A stretch of 64,000 nt of DNA from Micromonospora chaiyaphumensis (GCF_900091435.1 NZ_FMCS01000004.1:372001-436000), one strand, 5' to 3'. Shown: positions 22,130 through 35,014, counted from the first letter of the stretch. Notes: a model not told the origin generated them from the sequence alone. Program-made: numbers and translations.

Positions 22130-22743
22130 CAGGACGCCACCCCCGCCCGCGACGCCAGCATGGCGGCCGGCGCGACGTCCTCGACCGGCAGACCACGACG
22201 GGCCGCGACCTGCTCCGGCGACTCGAGCGCCTTCAGGGCCGCCACCGTGGCGTGCACGATGTTGATCGGGTTGGACGAGCCGAGGCTCTTGGAGAGCACG
22301 TCGTGGATGCCCGCGCACTCCAGCACGGCACGCACCGGACCGCCGGCGATGACACCCGTACCGGCCGAGGCCGGCTTGAGCAGCACCACACCGGCCGCGT
22401 CCTCGCCCTGCACCGGGTGCGGGATCGACTGGCCGATCCGCGGCACCTTGAAGAAGTGCTTCTTGGCCTCCTCGACACCCTTGGCGATCGCCGCGGGCAC
22501 CTCCTTGGCCTTTCCGTAGCCCACGCCGACGGTGCCGTCGCCGTCGCCCACGATCACCAGGGCGGTGAAGCTGAAGCGACGACCACCCTTCACGACCTTG
22601 GCGACGCGGTTGATCGCGACGACCCGCTCGAGGTGCGGGGTCTTCTCGACGGGCGCGTTTCCGCGGCCGCCCTCACGGCGGTTGTCGCGGCGACCACCCT
22701 CGTTGCCACCGGACCCGCCGCCACGGCGCTGTTGACCTGGCAT
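22129..22743 (-). CDS. rpsE: 30S ribosomal protein S5
   Basis: uS5, 204 residues. After a Gly/Arg-rich N-terminal extension of about 37 residues ([20 protein letters not shown]) comes the conserved [22 protein letters not shown], then [16 protein letters not shown]. The core is normal; the extension is common in actinobacteria. It takes part in mRNA entry and decoding accuracy. Confidence 0.97.
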   Translation of the reverse strand: MPGQQRRGGGSGGNEGGRRDNRREGGRGNAPVEKTPHLERVVAINRVAKVVKGGRRFSFTALVIVGDGDGTVGVGYGKAKEVPAAIAKGVEEAKKHFFKVPRIGQSIPHPVQGEDAAGVVLLKPASAGTGVIAGGPVRAVLECAGIHDVLSKSLGSSNPINIVHATVAALKALESPEQVAARRGLPVEDVAPAAMLASRAGVAS

Positions 22744-22776
22744 CAGCAGCCTTCCTTCTCTCTCGTGACGGGGTTT

Positions 22777-23166
22777 CTAGAACTCGAGCCCGGCTTCGCG
22801 GGCGGCGTCGGCAAGCGCGGCGACCCGCCCCGCGTACCGGTTGCCACCGCGGTCGAAGACGACCTTCGAGACGCCGGCGGCCTTGGCCCGCTCGGCGAGC
22901 AGGGCGCCGACCTTGCCGGCCAGGGCGCTCTTGTCGCCCTCGACGCCGCGCAGCGAGGCGTCCATGGTCGAGGCCGACGCCAGGGTGTGACCCTTGGTGT
23001 CGTCCACGATCTGGGCGACCATGTGCCGCAGGGAGCGGGTGACGACCAGGCGGGGACGCTCGGTGGTGCCGCTGACGTTCTTGCGGACCCGGAAGTGCCG
23101 GCGCGCACGCCCGACGGCCCGCTTGGCGGCGACGCCGCGGCGGCGCTTGAGCAGCGTGGCGCTCAC
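22777..23166 (-). CDS. rplR: 50S ribosomal protein L18
   Basis: uL18, 129 residues, a 5S rRNA binder. The basic N-terminus [23 protein letters not shown] is followed by [20 protein letters not shown] and the C-terminal [23 protein letters not shown] 23166 in a GTGA overlap with rplF. Confidence 0.97.
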   Translation of the reverse strand: MSATLLKRRRGVAAKRAVGRARRHFRVRKNVSGTTERPRLVVTRSLRHMVAQIVDDTKGHTLASASTMDASLRGVEGDKSALAGKVGALLAERAKAAGVSKVVFDRGGNRYAGRVAALADAAREAGLEF

Positions 23167-23705
23167 TTCTTACCTGCCTTTCCAGCCTTGCGGCGGATGA
23201 CCTCGCCCTGGTACTTCACGCCCTTGCCCTTGTAGGGCTCCGGCGGGCGGATCTTCCGGATGTTGGCGGCGACCTCGCCGACCTGCTGCTTGTCGATGCC
23301 GGCCACGTGGAACAGCGTCGGCCGCTCCACCGTGAAGGTGATGCCCTCCGGGGCCGGAACCAGCACCGGGTGCGAGAACCCGAGCGCGAACTCGAGGTCC
23401 TTGCCCTTGGCGGTCACGCGGTAACCGGTGCCGGCGATCTCGAGGCTCTTGCGGTAGCCCTCGGTCACGCCGACGATCATGTTGGCCACCAGCGTACGGC
23501 TCAGGCCGTGCAGCTCCTTGGCCTTGCGCTCGTCGTTGGGCCGGTTGACGTGCAGCGCGCCGTCCTCGCCCCGCTCCGCCGTGATCGGCTCGGCCAGTAC
23601 GTGGCTCAGCTCGCCCTTGGGGCCCTTGACCTTGACGGTCTGGCCGTCGATGGTGATGTCGACGCCGGCTGGCACCGGGATCGACTTACGTCCAATACGC
23701 GACAT
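23163..23705 (-). CDS. rplF: 50S ribosomal protein L6
   Basis: uL6, 180 residues: [14 protein letters not shown] start, two L6 repeats, [22 protein letters not shown], and the C-terminal signature [18 protein letters not shown] 23705 is the family start; the frame to 23753 only adds linker sequence. Confidence 0.97.
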   Translation of the reverse strand: MSRIGRKSIPVPAGVDITIDGQTVKVKGPKGELSHVLAEPITAERGEDGALHVNRPNDERKAKELHGLSRTLVANMIVGVTEGYRKSLEIAGTGYRVTAKGKDLEFALGFSHPVLVPAPEGITFTVERPTLFHVAGIDKQQVGEVAANIRKIRPPEPYKGKGVKYQGEVIRRKAGKAGKK

Positions 23706-23721
23706 TTCTACCTGTCTCCCG

Positions 23722-24129
23722 TTACCAGACGAAGGCGAGGACTTCCCCGCCAACGCTCCGCTTGCGGGCCTGCCGGTCGGTGAGCAGCCCCTGGGACGTC
23801 GAAATGATCGCCACGCCCAGCCCGCCGAGCACCCGCGGGAGCCCGTCCGACTTGGCGTACACCCGGAGACCGGGCTTGGACACGCGCTTGATGCCGGCCA
23901 GGCTCCGCTCCCGGTTCTGGCCGTACTTCAGCTCGACGACCAGTCGCTTGCCGACGGCGCCCTCCTCGGGCTCCTCGACCGACCAGGTGGCGATGTAACC
24001 CTCGGCCTTGAGGACCTCGGCGATGTTCGCCTTGATCTTCGAGTAGGGCATCGTCACCCGGTCGTGGTACGCCTGGTTGGCGTTACGCAGACGCGTGAGC
24101 ATGTCTGCGATCGGGTCGGTCATCGTCAT
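23722..24129 (-). CDS. rpsH: 30S ribosomal protein S8
   Basis: uS8, 135 residues: [17 protein letters not shown] start, [19 protein letters not shown], and C-terminal [12 protein letters not shown] 24129 is chosen because AAAGG is about 12 nt upstream. TTG 24141 would directly abut that SD, and ATG 24123 is also possible. Confidence 0.95.
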   Translation of the reverse strand: MTMTDPIADMLTRLRNANQAYHDRVTMPYSKIKANIAEVLKAEGYIATWSVEEPEEGAVGKRLVVELKYGQNRERSLAGIKRVSKPGLRVYAKSDGLPRVLGGLGVAIISTSQGLLTDRQARKRSVGGEVLAFVW

Positions 24130-24158
24130 GAAATTCGTCAACCTTTCTCGCCGGGGTT

Positions 24159-24177
24159 CCCCGGGCCAGGCCCGGGG
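24159..24177 (-). other. GC hairpin in the rpsN-rpsH gap
   Basis: CCCCGGGCC and GGCCCGGGG flank a single central base (19-bp palindrome; 7-bp stem if a 5-nt loop is allowed), flanked by further GC pairing. It lies in the 96-bp gap of the spc operon. Possible processing or attenuation site. Confidence 0.45.
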
Positions 24178-24225
24178 CCTACGGCGAAGAGACAGTTCAG
24201 CTGACGCGCTGAGCGCGCCGGGCTA

Positions 24226-24411
24226 TTACCAGGAAGCCTTGGACACGCCGGGCAGCTCACCGCGGTGGGCCATCTCCCGGATGCACACCCGGCAGAGACC
24301 GAACTTGCGGTAGACCGCCTTCGGACGCCCGCACCGCTGGCAGCGGGTGTACGCGCGAACCGAGAACTTCGGCTTCGCGGCCGCCTTGAGGATCAGCGCC
24401 TTCTTGGCCAT
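24226..24411 (-). CDS. rpsN: 30S ribosomal protein S14 type Z
   Basis: uS14 zinc-binding short form, 61 residues (rpsZ type), with ligands C24, C27, C40 and C43 in RCQRCGRP and [11 protein letters not shown]. Actinobacteria often carry a second zinc-free S14 under Zur control elsewhere; none is in this window. ATG 24411, one base after the rplE stop. Confidence 0.96.
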   Translation of the reverse strand: MAKKALILKAAAKPKFSVRAYTRCQRCGRPKAVYRKFGLCRVCIREMAHRGELPGVSKASW

Positions 24412-24412
24412 C

Positions 24413-24982
24413 TCAGTTCTCCTTGAACGGGAAGCCCAGGAGCTTGAGCAGCGCCCGGCCCTCGTCGTCGGTCGTGGCGGTCGTGACCACCGTGATGTCC
24501 ATGCCCCGCTGGCGATCGATCTTGTCCTGGTCGATCTCGTGGAACACCGACTGCTCGGTCAGACCGAACGTGTAGTTGCCGTGGCCGTCGAGCTTGCGCC
24601 CGTCCAGGCCGCGGAAGTCGCGGATACGCGGCAGCGCGATCGAGAGCAGCCGGTCCAGGAACTCCCACATCCGGTCGCCCCGCAGGGTGACCTTGGCGCC
24701 GATCGGCATGCCCTCGCGCAGCTTGAACTGCGCGATGGACTTGGTCGCCCGCCGCACCAGCGGCTTCTGGCCGGTGATGGTGGCCAGGTCGCGGACGGCG
24801 CCGTCGATCAGCTTGGCGTCGCGAGCGGCCTCGCCGACGCCCATGTTGACGACGATCTTGACCAGCCCGGGCACCTGCATGGGGTTGCCGTAGTTGTACT
24901 GCTCCTGCAGCTTCGCCACGACCTCGTTGCGGTACCGCTCCTTGAGGCGCGGCAGGGTCTTGGTTTCGGTAGCCGTGGTCAT
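24413..24982 (-). CDS. rplE: 50S ribosomal protein L5
   Basis: uL5, 189 residues: [32 protein letters not shown] and the C-terminal [20 protein letters not shown]. It binds 5S rRNA and contacts P-site tRNA. The start codon ATG 24982 shares a base with the rplX TGA. Confidence 0.97.
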   Translation of the reverse strand: MTTATETKTLPRLKERYRNEVVAKLQEQYNYGNPMQVPGLVKIVVNMGVGEAARDAKLIDGAVRDLATITGQKPLVRRATKSIAQFKLREGMPIGAKVTLRGDRMWEFLDRLLSIALPRIRDFRGLDGRKLDGHGNYTFGLTEQSVFHEIDQDKIDRQRGMDITVVTTATTDDEGRALLKLLGFPFKEN

Positions 24983-25302
24983 CAGAGGTCCTTACCGGTG
25001 CTACGCGCGATGCGGACCTTCTGGCCGTTGTCGTCGATCCGGTAACCGACGCGGGTCGGCTTGCCGTCGGAGTCCAAGACCTGCACGTTCGAGACGTGGA
25101 TCGGGGCCTCCTGGGTGACGATGCCACCGGTCTTGGCGCCACGCTGGGTGGTGCTGATGCGGGTGTGCTTCTTGACCCGGTTCACGCCCTCGACCAGGAC
25201 CTTGTCCTGCCGCGGGTAGGCCGCGATGACCTTGCCCTTGGCACCCTTGTCCTTGCCGGCGATGACGACGACCGTGTCGCCCTTCTTGACCTTCACGGTC
25301 AC
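24982..25302 (-). CDS. rplX: 50S ribosomal protein L24
   Basis: uL24, 106 residues: [21 protein letters not shown] (KOW motif), [12 protein letters not shown] 25302 lies in a GTGA overlap with rplN and has GGAGG four bases upstream; the next in-frame GTG (residue 3) is an alternative. Confidence 0.95.
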   Translation of the reverse strand: MTVKVKKGDTVVVIAGKDKGAKGKVIAAYPRQDKVLVEGVNRVKKHTRISTTQRGAKTGGIVTQEAPIHVSNVQVLDSDGKPTRVGYRIDDNGQKVRIARSTGKDL

Positions 25303-25667
25303 AACACCTCCGGCGCGAGAGAAATGATCTTCATGAACCGCTTGTCCCGCAGCTCGCGGCCCACCGGGCCGAAGATGCGGGTGCCGCGCGGGTCCCCACC
25401 GTCCTTGATGATGACGGCGGCGTTCTCGTCGAAGCGGATGTACGAGCCGTCCGGCCGCCGCTTCTCCTTGGCGGTGCGAACGACGACGGCCTTGACGACG
25501 TCGCCCTTCTTCACACCGGCACCGGGGATCGCGTCCTTGACCGTGGCCACGATGACGTCGCCGATGCTCGCGTAGCGCCGACCGGAGCCACCGAGAACCC
25601 GGATGCACAGGATCTCCCGGGCACCCGTGTTGTCGGCGACGCGCAGTCGCGACTCCTGCTGAATCAC
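25299..25667 (-). CDS. rplN: 50S ribosomal protein L14
   Basis: uL14, 122 residues: [54 protein letters not shown] 25667 with AGGAG six nt upstream, i.e. a strong own SD after the 97-bp gap from rpsQ. Confidence 0.97.
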   Translation of the reverse strand: MIQQESRLRVADNTGAREILCIRVLGGSGRRYASIGDVIVATVKDAIPGAGVKKGDVVKAVVVRTAKEKRRPDGSYIRFDENAAVIIKDGGDPRGTRIFGPVGRELRDKRFMKIISLAPEVL

Positions 25668-25691
25668 GTCTATCTCCTATGTCTGCCGGTT

Positions 25692-25716
25692 CTCCGGCCG
25701 CCGGGGGCGGCCGGAG
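25692..25716 (-). other. 11-bp GC hairpin between rpsQ and rplN
   Basis: CTCCGGCCGCC (25692-25702) pairs perfectly with GGCGGCCGGAG (25706-25716), 3-nt loop. It sits where the S10 operon ends (rpsQ) and the spc operon starts (rplN) in many bacteria. It may be the operon boundary or an attenuator. Confidence 0.55.
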
Positions 25717-25764
25717 CCTGGCGGAACCTGCGCCCGACCGAACCCGGCCGAGCTCGAGCCTTCG

Positions 25765-26040
25765 CTACTTGGCCTTCTCGAGGATCTCCACGAGCCGCCA
25801 CCGCTTGGTGGCGGACAGCGGCCGGGTCTCCATGATCAGGACCCGGTCGCCGATGCCGGCCGAGTTCTGCTCGTCGTGGACCTTCAGCTTGCTGGTGCGG
25901 CGCATGATCTTGCCGTACAGCGCGTGCTTGACCCGGTCCTCGACCTCGACCACGACGGTCTTTTCCATCTTGTCGCTGACCACGAGACCCTCACGCACCT
26001 TGCGACGGGCCCGCGCGGCGGCGGTGGTGTTCTCACTCAT
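25765..26040 (-). CDS. rpsQ: 30S ribosomal protein S17
   Basis: uS17, 91 residues: [46 protein letters not shown] 26040 in an ATGA overlap with rpmC. Last gene of the S10 block. Confidence 0.97.
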   Translation of the reverse strand: MSENTTAAARARRKVREGLVVSDKMEKTVVVEVEDRVKHALYGKIMRRTSKLKVHDEQNSAGIGDRVLIMETRPLSATKRWRLVEILEKAK

Positions 26041-26273
26041 GATGCAGTCACCTCAGTCGGCGCGGCCGAGAGACCCAGCTCACGCTCACGCATGATCGTG
26101 TAGATCCGGGCGATCTCCCGACGGATGACCTGCAGCCGCCGGTTGTTGTCCAGCTGCCCGGTTGCGGCCTGCACGCGGAGGTTGAACAGCTCCGCCTTCG
26201 CCTCGCGCAGCTTCGTGACCAGCTCCTCCTCGGAGAGCTCACGCAGCTCGGAGGCCTTGACGCCCGCTGCCAT
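26037..26273 (-). CDS. rpmC: 50S ribosomal protein L29
   Basis: uL29, 78 residues: [53 protein letters not shown]. It lies at the tunnel exit next to trigger factor and SRP sites. ATG 26273 shares a base with the rplP TGA. Confidence 0.96.
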   Translation of the reverse strand: MAAGVKASELRELSEEELVTKLREAKAELFNLRVQAATGQLDNNRRLQVIRREIARIYTIMRERELGLSAAPTEVTAS

Positions 26274-26698
26274 CAGGATTCACCCACTTCGCGCGTAACA
26301 ATGCGGCACTTCATCGGGAGCTTGTGGATCGCGCGACGCATCGCCTCTCGCGCGATCTGCTCGTTGGGGAAGGACATCTCGAAGAGAACCCGCCCCGGCT
26401 TGACGTTGGCGACCCACCACTCGGGCGAACCCTTACCGGAACCCATGCGGGTTTCCGCCGGCTTCTTGGTGAGGGCCTGGTCCGGGAAGATCGTGATCCA
26501 GACCTTGCCGCCACGCTTGATGTGACGGGTCATCGCGATACGCGCCGACTCGATCTGGCGGTTGGTCACGTACGCCGGCTCGAGAGCCTGGATCCCGAAC
26601 TCGCCGAACACCACCCGGTTACCGCCCTTGGACGCGCCGTGGCGGTCCGGGTGGTGCGGCTTGCGGAAGCCCTTCGGGGGCTTGCGCGGCATCAGCAT
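26273..26698 (-). CDS. rplP: 50S ribosomal protein L16
   Basis: uL16, 141 residues: [53 protein letters not shown]. It helps position A-site tRNA. Start ATG 26698 (ML-M); the ATG two codons in is equally possible. Confidence 0.97.
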   Translation of the reverse strand: MLMPRKPPKGFRKPHHPDRHGASKGGNRVVFGEFGIQALEPAYVTNRQIESARIAMTRHIKRGGKVWITIFPDQALTKKPAETRMGSGKGSPEWWVANVKPGRVLFEMSFPNEQIAREAMRRAIHKLPMKCRIVTREVGES

Positions 26699-26701
26699 CT
26701 G

Positions 26702-27574
26702 TCAGCCCTCCTGCTGCGTTTCTGCCGGCTGGGTCGCGGCCGCGGCCACGGCTCCGGCGTCGACCGGCTCACCGGCCGGCGTCTCCGCCTGCTGCGCGAT
26801 GGTGGTCGCGGCAGCCCGGCCGGCCTCGGTGCCACCGGCGGTCGTACCCGACGAACCCGACCGGCCACGGCGCGGCCGCTCCGGCCGGTCGCCACGGTCG
26901 CGGCGCGGGCCGCGCGACGGGGCGGCCTCGGCCGGGGCCTCACGGCCCGGGACGGCGTCGCCCTTGTAGATCCAGACCTTCACACCGATCCGGCCGAAGG
27001 TGGTACGGGCCTCGAAGAAGCCGTACTCGATGTTGGCCCGCAGGGTGTGGAGCGGGACCCGGCCCTCGCGGTAGAACTCGGTCCGGCTCATCTCGGCGCC
27101 GCCGAGACGGCCCGAGACCTGCACCCGGATGCCCTTGCAGACCGGGTTCTTCATCGCGGACTGCATCGCCTTGCGCATGGCCCGACGGAAGCTGACCCGG
27201 CTGGACAGCTGCTCGGCGACGCCCTGGGCGACCAGCTGCGCGTCCGACTCGGGGCTCTTCACCTCGATGATGTTCAGCTGAACCTGCTTGCCGGTGAGCT
27301 TCTCCAGCTCGCCGCGGATCCGGTCGGCCTCCGCACCCTTACGGCCGATGACGATGCCCGGCCGGGCGGTGTGGATGTCGACGCGGACCCGGTCCCGGGT
27401 GCGCTCGATGTCGACCTTGGAGATGCCGGCGCGCTCGAGGCCCTTGGACATCATGCGGCGGATCTTGACGTCCTCGCCGATGTAGTCCTTGTAGAGCTTG
27501 TCCGCGAACCAGCGGGACTTCCAGTCGGTCGAGATGCCGAGCCGGAACCCAGTGGGGTGAACCTTCTGACCCAT
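26702..27574 (-). CDS. rpsC: 30S ribosomal protein S3
   Basis: uS3, 290 residues (E. coli about 233). KH domain at the N-terminus ([20 protein letters not shown]) and S3-C domain ([30 protein letters not shown]). After the core comes about 75 residues of low-complexity Arg/Pro/Gly then Ala/Thr/Gln sequence. Forms the mRNA entry/helicase site with S4 and S5. ATG 27574 overlaps the rplV TAA by one base. Confidence 0.97.
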   Translation of the reverse strand: MGQKVHPTGFRLGISTDWKSRWFADKLYKDYIGEDVKIRRMMSKGLERAGISKVDIERTRDRVRVDIHTARPGIVIGRKGAEADRIRGELEKLTGKQVQLNIIEVKSPESDAQLVAQGVAEQLSSRVSFRRAMRKAMQSAMKNPVCKGIRVQVSGRLGGAEMSRTEFYREGRVPLHTLRANIEYGFFEARTTFGRIGVKVWIYKGDAVPGREAPAEAAPSRGPRRDRGDRPERPRRGRSGSSGTTAGGTEAGRAAATTIAQQAETPAGEPVDAGAVAAAATQPAETQQEG

Positions 27575-28029
27575 TACTCGGCACCCTCCGTCGTGCTCTG
27601 CCCCTCAGCCGCCTCGGCCTGCTTGGCCGGGGCGGCCTTCTTCGCCGACTTCTTCGGCGCGGCCGGCGCCACCGCCTCGACCGCCACGGTGATGTGGCAG
27701 GTGCGCTTGCGGATCCGGTACGCCCGGCCCTGCGCCCGCGGCCGGAACCGCTTCATCGTCGGGCCCTCGTCGACGAACGCCTCGCTGACGAGCAGCGCGT
27801 CGGGGTCCAGCCGCTCGTTGTTCTCCGCGTTGGCGATCGCGCTCGCGAGCACCTTGTACACCTGCTCGCTCGCAGCCTGCGGCGCGAACTGCAGCACCGT
27901 GAGCGCCTCCTTCGCGGGCAGGCCGCGGACGAGGTTGACCACCCGGCGCGCCTTCATCGGCGAGATGCGCACGTGCCGCGCAACCGCCCGCGCGCCCGGA
28001 AGCACCGGAGCGTCGCCCTTTCCTGGCAT
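27574..28029 (-). CDS. rplV: 50S ribosomal protein L22
   Basis: uL22, 151 residues: [20 protein letters not shown], then the beta hairpin reaching the exit tunnel ([21 protein letters not shown]). A Lys/Ala-rich tail ([20 protein letters not shown]) extends it by about 30 residues. ATG 28029. Confidence 0.97.
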   Translation of the reverse strand: MPGKGDAPVLPGARAVARHVRISPMKARRVVNLVRGLPAKEALTVLQFAPQAASEQVYKVLASAIANAENNERLDPDALLVSEAFVDEGPTMKRFRPRAQGRAYRIRKRTCHITVAVEAVAPAAPKKSAKKAAPAKQAEAAEGQSTTEGAE

Positions 28030-28069
28030 CGCTGTAACCCCTTGTTCCTCTATCCGTATGCCCGCGGCG

Positions 28070-28351
28070 TCAGCGCCGGCGGCTCTTCCGGTCGTCCTTC
28101 TCGTGACCCTTGAACGTGCGGGTCAGCGCGAACTCGCCGAGCTTGTGCCCGACCATGGCCTCGGTCACGAAGACCGGGACGTGCTTGCGTCCGTCGTGCA
28201 CGGCGATCGTGTGGCCCAGCATCTCCGGGATGATCGTCGAGCGCCGCGACCAGGTCTTGATGACGTTCTTCGAGCCCTTGTCGTTCTGCGTCTCCACCTT
28301 CTTGAGCAGGTGGTCGTCGACGAACGGGCCCTTCTTCAGGCTGCGAGGCAT
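28070..28351 (-). CDS. rpsS: 30S ribosomal protein S19
   Basis: uS19, 93 residues: [57 protein letters not shown] 28351 with GGGAGATAAGAC upstream. It forms a heterodimer with S13 in the 30S head. Confidence 0.97.
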   Translation of the reverse strand: MPRSLKKGPFVDDHLLKKVETQNDKGSKNVIKTWSRRSTIIPEMLGHTIAVHDGRKHVPVFVTEAMVGHKLGEFALTRTFKGHEKDDRKSRRR

Positions 28352-28363
28352 GTCTTATCTCCC

Positions 28364-29203
28364 TCAGCCGCGCTTACGCGTGGCGTAGCGGCGGCGGACG
28401 ATCAGCCGGTCGCTCGGCTGGCCCTTACGACGGGTGCGGCCCTCGGGCTTACCCTGCGGGTTGACCGGGTGGCGACCACCGGAGGTCTTACCCTCACCAC
28501 CACCGTGCGGGTGGTCCACCGGGTTCATGGCGACACCACGGACGGTCGGGCGCTTGCCCTTCCACCGCATGCGGCCGGCCTTACCCCAGTTGATGTTCGA
28601 CTGGTCGGCGTTGCCGATCTCGCCGACGCTGGCGCGGCAGCGCACGTCGACCCGCCGGATCTCGCCGGACGGCATGCGGAGGGTCGCGTACGCGCCCTCA
28701 CGGCCGAGCAGCTGGATGCCGACGCCGGCCGAGCGGGCCAGCTTGGCGCCACCGCCCGGACGCAGCTCCACGTTGTGGATGGTGGTACCGACCGGGATGT
28801 TGCGCAGCGGCAGGTTGTTGCCCGGCTTGATGTCGGCGCTCGGCCCCGACTCCACCCGGTCGCCCTGCTTCAGGTCCTTCGGCGCGATGATGTAGCGCTT
28901 CTCGCCGTCGGCGTAGTGCAGCAGCGCGATGCGCGCGGTGCGGTTCGGGTCGTACTCGATGTGCGCGACCTTCGCCGGCACGCCGTCCTTGTCGACCCGC
29001 TTGAAGTCGATCAGACGGTACTGCCGCTTGTGGCCGCCACCGTGGTGCCGCGTGGTGATCCGGCCGTGGGCGTTGCGTCCGCCCTTCTTCGGCAGCGGAG
29101 CCAGCAGCGACTTCTCGGGCGTCGACCGGGTGATCTCGGCGAAGTCGGCGACGCTCGAGCCACGCCGGCCCGGCGTCGTCGGCTTGTACTTACGGATAGC
29201 CAT
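28364..29203 (-). CDS. rplB: 50S ribosomal protein L2
   Basis: uL2, 279 residues. The peptidyl-transferase-proximal signature [20 protein letters not shown] contains the conserved histidine. Also [20 protein letters not shown] and [23 protein letters not shown] 29203. Confidence 0.98.
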   Translation of the reverse strand: MAIRKYKPTTPGRRGSSVADFAEITRSTPEKSLLAPLPKKGGRNAHGRITTRHHGGGHKRQYRLIDFKRVDKDGVPAKVAHIEYDPNRTARIALLHYADGEKRYIIAPKDLKQGDRVESGPSADIKPGNNLPLRNIPVGTTIHNVELRPGGGAKLARSAGVGIQLLGREGAYATLRMPSGEIRRVDVRCRASVGEIGNADQSNINWGKAGRMRWKGKRPTVRGVAMNPVDHPHGGGEGKTSGGRHPVNPQGKPEGRTRRKGQPSDRLIVRRRYATRKRG

Positions 29204-29215
29204 TGTCTACACCCC

Positions 29216-29518
29216 TCAGCTGACCGGGCCGCCGAAGGCCTCGATACGGTCACCGTCAGCCAGCTTCACGATCGCCCGCTTGGTGGCCTTGCGCTGACCG
29301 AAGCCGGTCTTGGTGCGCTTGCGCTTGCCCTCGCGGTTGAGCGTGTTGACCGTCAGGACGCGGACGTTGAAGATCTGCTGGATAGCGATCTTGATCTCGG
29401 TCTTGTTGGCGTCCGGGTGCACCAGGAAGGTGTACCAGTTCCGGTTCAGCTCGCTGTAGCTCTTCTCCGAGACGACCGGGGCGACGATGATGTCGCGCGG
29501 ATCGGCGATCGTGCTCAC
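29216..29518 (-). CDS. rplW: 50S ribosomal protein L23
   Basis: uL23, 100 residues: [20 protein letters not shown] and [23 protein letters not shown]. The tunnel-exit docking site for trigger factor and SRP. GTG 29518 in a GTGA overlap with rplD. Confidence 0.97.
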   Translation of the reverse strand: MSTIADPRDIIVAPVVSEKSYSELNRNWYTFLVHPDANKTEIKIAIQQIFNVRVLTVNTLNREGKRKRTKTGFGQRKATKRAIVKLADGDRIEAFGGPVS

Positions 29519-30165
29519 TTGCCACCCTCCTCGGTGGTCTCGGCGGGAACGCCCAGGAACTCGTCCAGGGCCTCCTTCGTGAAGACCACGTCGTCGGCCA
29601 CCAGCACGTCGTACGTGTTGAGCTGGCCGGCCTCGATCAGGTGCACCCGCGGCTCGTTGCGCAGCGACACCCAGTTCAGCTCGTCGGTGCTGCTCAGCAC
29701 GACCAGGACCCGACGGGCCTCGGTCAGCTTCGCCAGCGTGGCCAGCGCGGCCTTGGTCGACGGCTTCTCGCCCGAGACGAACGCCTCGACGACGTGCACC
29801 TGGCCGGCGCGGGCCCGGTCGGAGAGGGCGCCACGCAGGGCGGCGGCCTTCATCTTCTTCGGGGTGCGCTGGCTGTAGTCGCGCGGCACCGGGCCGTGGA
29901 CCACGCCACCGCCGGCGAACTGCGGCGCGCGGGTCGAGCCCTGGCGGGCACGACCGGTGCCCTTCTGCTTGTACGGCTTCTTGCCTCCACCGGAGACCTC
30001 GCCGCGGGTCTTGGTCTTGTGCGTGCCCTGCCGGGCCGCCGCCAGCTGAGCCACCACGACCTGGTGCATCAGCGGGATGTTGGCCTGGGCGTCGAAGATG
30101 TCGGCGGGCAGCTCGACGGAGCCGGCCTTGTTGCCTTCGACGTTGAGGACGTCAACGGTGGTCAC
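29515..30165 (-). CDS. rplD: 50S ribosomal protein L4
   Basis: uL4, 216 residues. The tunnel-lining loop is visible as [25 protein letters not shown]. In E. coli L4 represses its own S10 operon by binding the mRNA leader; the long structured leader upstream of rpsJ makes autogenous control possible here but there is no direct proof. GTG 30165 in a GTGA overlap with rplC. Confidence 0.97.
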   Translation of the reverse strand: MTTVDVLNVEGNKAGSVELPADIFDAQANIPLMHQVVVAQLAAARQGTHKTKTRGEVSGGGKKPYKQKGTGRARQGSTRAPQFAGGGVVHGPVPRDYSQRTPKKMKAAALRGALSDRARAGQVHVVEAFVSGEKPSTKAALATLAKLTEARRVLVVLSSTDELNWVSLRNEPRVHLIEAGQLNTYDVLVADDVVFTKEALDEFLGVPAETTEEGGK

Positions 30166-30827
30166 TTGGCCGCACCGCCCTTCTTCACCTTGGTCTTGGC
30201 CGCGGTACGGACCAGGACCAGCGCGCCCTTGGGGCCGGGAATGGCGCCGCGGACGAGCAGGAGGTTGTTCTCGGTGTCCACCGCCTGGACGGTGAGGTTC
30301 TGGACGGTGTAGCGCACGCCACCCATCCGACCCGCCATCCGGGTGCCCTTGAAGACGCGACCCGGGGTCGCGCAGGCGCCGATCGAGCCCGGCGAGCGGT
30401 GCTTGCGCTCGACACCGTGGCTGGCGCGCAGACCGTGGAAGCCGTGTCGCTTCATCGGGCCGGCGTAGCCCTTGCCCTTGGTCTTGCCGGTGACGTCGAT
30501 GGTCACGCCGGCCGGGAACTCCTCGACCGTGACCTCCTGGCCCGGCGAGTAGTCGCCGGCGTCCGTGGTGCGCAGCTCGACGATGTGCCGGCGCGGCGCG
30601 ACGTCCGCCTTGGCGTAGTGCCCGGCGATCGGCTTCTTGACCTTGCGCGGGTCGATGGCCCCGTACGCCAGCTGGACCGCGGAGTAACCGTCCTTGTCGG
30701 CGCTACGAACCTGGCTCACGACGCACGGGCCGGCCTGAACCACGGTCACGGGAACAACGCGGTTGTTGTCCCAGACCTGGGTCATGCCGAGCTTTGCGCC
30801 CAGGATCCCCTTGACTTGCCTGTCCAT
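30162..30827 (-). CDS. rplC: 50S ribosomal protein L3
   Basis: uL3, 221 residues: [17 protein letters not shown] start, [20 protein letters not shown] with the conserved HG region and [20 protein letters not shown]. It approaches the peptidyl transferase centre. ATG 30827, 11 bp after rpsJ. Confidence 0.97.
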   Translation of the reverse strand: MDRQVKGILGAKLGMTQVWDNNRVVPVTVVQAGPCVVSQVRSADKDGYSAVQLAYGAIDPRKVKKPIAGHYAKADVAPRRHIVELRTTDAGDYSPGQEVTVEEFPAGVTIDVTGKTKGKGYAGPMKRHGFHGLRASHGVERKHRSPGSIGACATPGRVFKGTRMAGRMGGVRYTVQNLTVQAVDTENNLLLVRGAIPGPKGALVLVRTAAKTKVKKGGAAK

Positions 30828-30838
30828 TTGTCCGGTCC

Positions 30839-31147
30839 CTACAGCTTGATCTCGATGTCGACGCCAGCCGGCAGGTCGAGGCGCATGAGCGAGTCGACCG
30901 TCTTCGGGGTCGGGTCGATGATGTCGATCAGACGCTTGTGCGTGCGCATCTCGAAGTGCTCGCGCGAGTCCTTGTACTTGTGCGGCGAGCGGATAACGCA
31001 GAAACGGTTGATCTCCGTGGGCAGCGGCACCGGGCCAGCGACCTGCGCCCCGGTACGCGTCACCGTCTCGACGATCTTCCGAGCCGAGGAGTCGACGACC
31101 TCGTGGTCATAGGCCTTGAGCCGGATGCGGATCTTCTGTCCCGCCAT
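30839..31147 (-). CDS. rpsJ: 30S ribosomal protein S10
   Basis: uS10 (NusE), 102 residues: [59 protein letters not shown]. Besides its ribosomal role it partners NusB and NusG in antitermination. First gene of the S10 operon. ATG 31147 follows AAGGA by 12 nt; the frame is open upstream to 31372 through the leader but without family sequence. Confidence 0.97.
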
Positions 31148-31450
31148 GGTGGCTTCTGTTCCTTCTCTCGATGCCGCTGTGTTGCGGGCGCCTGTACCGG
31201 CTGGTACAGGCCCACTTCGCCGACCCCCGCGGTCGGGCGTGTCGCGCCCGTGGGCCAGGCTCCGCCCCGGGACTCCGGAGCGATTTCCGACCACGCGGTG
31301 GGTCATGGCGCCGATCGCGGTGACCGCGACCTGGACGCCGCGCGAGGGTGGTTGACCGCCATGGGCGATCAACCACCCCTACGCGAGACTGTCCGACGCC
31401 CGGAGGTCCAGCGTTAACCGGACGCAGGCGACTGACCGTCGTTACGCAAC
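31148..31450 (-). promoter_or_regulatory. S10 operon mRNA leader (about 300 nt, structured)
   Basis: The 354-bp tuf-rpsJ gap holds no gene. On the minus strand the predicted leader contains three clear hairpins. One is 31346-31378, GGGTGGTTGA/TCAACCACCC (10 bp plus extra pairs in the loop). The second is 31234-31250, CGGGCG/CGCCCG. The third is 31191-31210, CCTGTACC/GGTACAGG with a 4-nt loop. Bases 31226-31245 are identical to 20 bases in the rpsL leader (36050-36069). A leader of this length suggests mRNA-level control, for example by L4; that is inference. Confidence 0.6.
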
Positions 31451-31456
31451 CTGACT

Positions 31457-31486
31457 AGTATGCCGCACGACCGGCGGCGACGCTAA
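31457..31486 (-). promoter_or_regulatory. Candidate S10 operon promoter
   Basis: On the minus strand TTAGCG (31481-31486), 18-bp spacer, CATACT (31457-31462). It lies 16 bp after the tuf stop and would give a leader of about 300 nt before rpsJ. The -35 is a weak match. Confidence 0.45.
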
Positions 31487-31501
31487 TCGGGGTTACCCAG
31501 C

Positions 31502-32695
31502 TCACTTGACGATCTTGGTGACGCGACCAGCGCCGACCGTGCGGCCACCCTCCCGGATCGCGAACTTGAGGTTCTCCTCCATCGCGATGGGCTGGATCAG
31601 CTTCACGGACATCGTGGTGTTGTCGCCCGGCATGACCATCTCGGTGCCCTCGGGCAGCGTGACGACGCCGGTAACGTCCGTGGTCCGGAAGTAGAACTGC
31701 GGACGGTAGTTCTGGAAGAACGGGGTGTGCCGGCCGCCCTCCTCCTTGGAGAGGATGTAGACCGTCGCCTCGAACTCCGTGTGCGGGGTCGTGGTGCCCG
31801 GCTTGATGACGACCATGCCGCGCTCGACGTCCTCGCGCTTGATGCCGCGGAGGAGCAGACCGACGTTCTCGCCGGCCCGGGCCTCGTCGAGCAGCTTGCG
31901 GAACATCTCGATGCCGGTGCAGGTGGTCTTCATCGACTTCTCGCGGATGCCGACGATCTCCACCTCCTCGTTCGGCTTGAGGATGCCACGCTCGGCGCGA
32001 CCGGTGACGACGGTGCCACGACCGGTGATCGTGAACACGTCCTCGATCGGCATCAGGAACGGCTTCTCGGTCTCGCGCTCCGGCTGCGGGATCGCGGTGT
32101 CGACAGCGTTCATGAGGTCCATGAGCTTGCCGGTCCACTCGGGGTCACCCTCGAGGGCCTTCAGCGCCGAGACCCGCACGACCGGCAGGTCGTCACCCGG
32201 GTACTCCTGCGACGAGAGCAGCTCGCGGACCTCGAGCTCGACGAGCTCCAGGAGCTCCTCGTCGTCGACCATGTCGCTCTTGTTGAGCGCCACGACGATG
32301 TACGGCACGCCGACCTGACGGGCCAGCAGCACGTGCTCGCGGGTCTGCGGCATCGGGCCGTCGGTCGCCGCCACCACCAGGATCGCGCCGTCCATCTGGG
32401 CGGCACCGGTGATCATGTTCTTGATGTAGTCGGCGTGACCGGGGCAGTCGACGTGCGCGTAGTGACGCGCCTCGGTCTGGTACTCGACGTGCGCGATGGA
32501 GATCGTGATGCCGCGGGCCTTCTCCTCCGGCGCCTTGTCGATCTCGTCGAACGGCGTGTACGGGTTGAGGTCCGGGAACTGGTCGTGCAGGACCTTGGTG
32601 ATGGCCGCCGTCAGCGTCGTCTTACCGTGGTCGATGTGACCAATGGTGCCGATGTTGACGTGCGGCTTAGTCCGCTCGAACTTCGCCTTCGCCAC
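31502..32695 (-). CDS. tuf: Elongation factor Tu
   Basis: EF-Tu, 397 residues, delivers aminoacyl-tRNA to the A site. G1 GHIDHGKT (19-26), G3 DCPGH (84-88), G4 NKSD (139-142) and the domain 2/3 sequences are all intact. GTG 32695 ([12 protein letters not shown]) follows AGGAGG by 6 nt; the frame remains open to 32842 through leader sequence. A 222-bp gap to fusA holds hairpins at 32774-32789 and 32863-32880, so tuf probably also has its own promoter. Confidence 0.98.
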   Translation of the reverse strand: MAKAKFERTKPHVNIGTIGHIDHGKTTLTAAITKVLHDQFPDLNPYTPFDEIDKAPEEKARGITISIAHVEYQTEARHYAHVDCPGHADYIKNMITGAAQMDGAILVVAATDGPMPQTREHVLLARQVGVPYIVVALNKSDMVDDEELLELVELEVRELLSSQEYPGDDLPVVRVSALKALEGDPEWTGKLMDLMNAVDTAIPQPERETEKPFLMPIEDVFTITGRGTVVTGRAERGILKPNEEVEIVGIREKSMKTTCTGIEMFRKLLDEARAGENVGLLLRGIKREDVERGMVVIKPGTTTPHTEFEATVYILSKEEGGRHTPFFQNYRPQFYFRTTDVTGVVTLPEGTEMVMPGDNTTMSVKLIQPIAMEENLKFAIREGGRTVGAGRVTKIVK

Positions 32696-32862
32696 TGGTG
32701 TCCTCCTGTGGACTTTCTTGGTTCGTTCGCCCCGGCGCGCCGGTCGGCGCTTAGGACTCTGTCGACAGCCTTTCCGGCCTGACGGCCGGAGAGCCTTTGT
32801 GGGTTCTGCGGCGATGAAGCCTACAGGCCCGGATTCACACAATCCGACCGAGGTGGCCGCGG

Positions 32863-32880
32863 GCGGGAGAACCCTCCCGC
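32863..32880 (-). terminator. Hairpin after fusA
   Basis: GCGGGAG (32863-32869) pairs with CTCCCGC (32874-32880) around aacc, about 38 bp after the fusA stop. A second short hairpin, CCGGCC/GGCCGG, follows at 32774-32789. Confidence 0.45.
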
Positions 32881-32917
32881 GACCAGCCCCGGATCAACGG
32901 ATCAGCTCAGGTGAGCG

Positions 32918-35014
<2,097 letters not shown>

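Noticed and set aside
26324..29878. 1184-codon plus-strand open frame opposite the S10 operon
   Set aside because: Spans several well-supported minus-strand ribosomal genes; composition typical of an antisense frame.
31148..31372. Upstream extension of rpsJ through the leader
   Set aside because: S10 family sequence begins at 31147 and the extension contains the hairpins of the leader.
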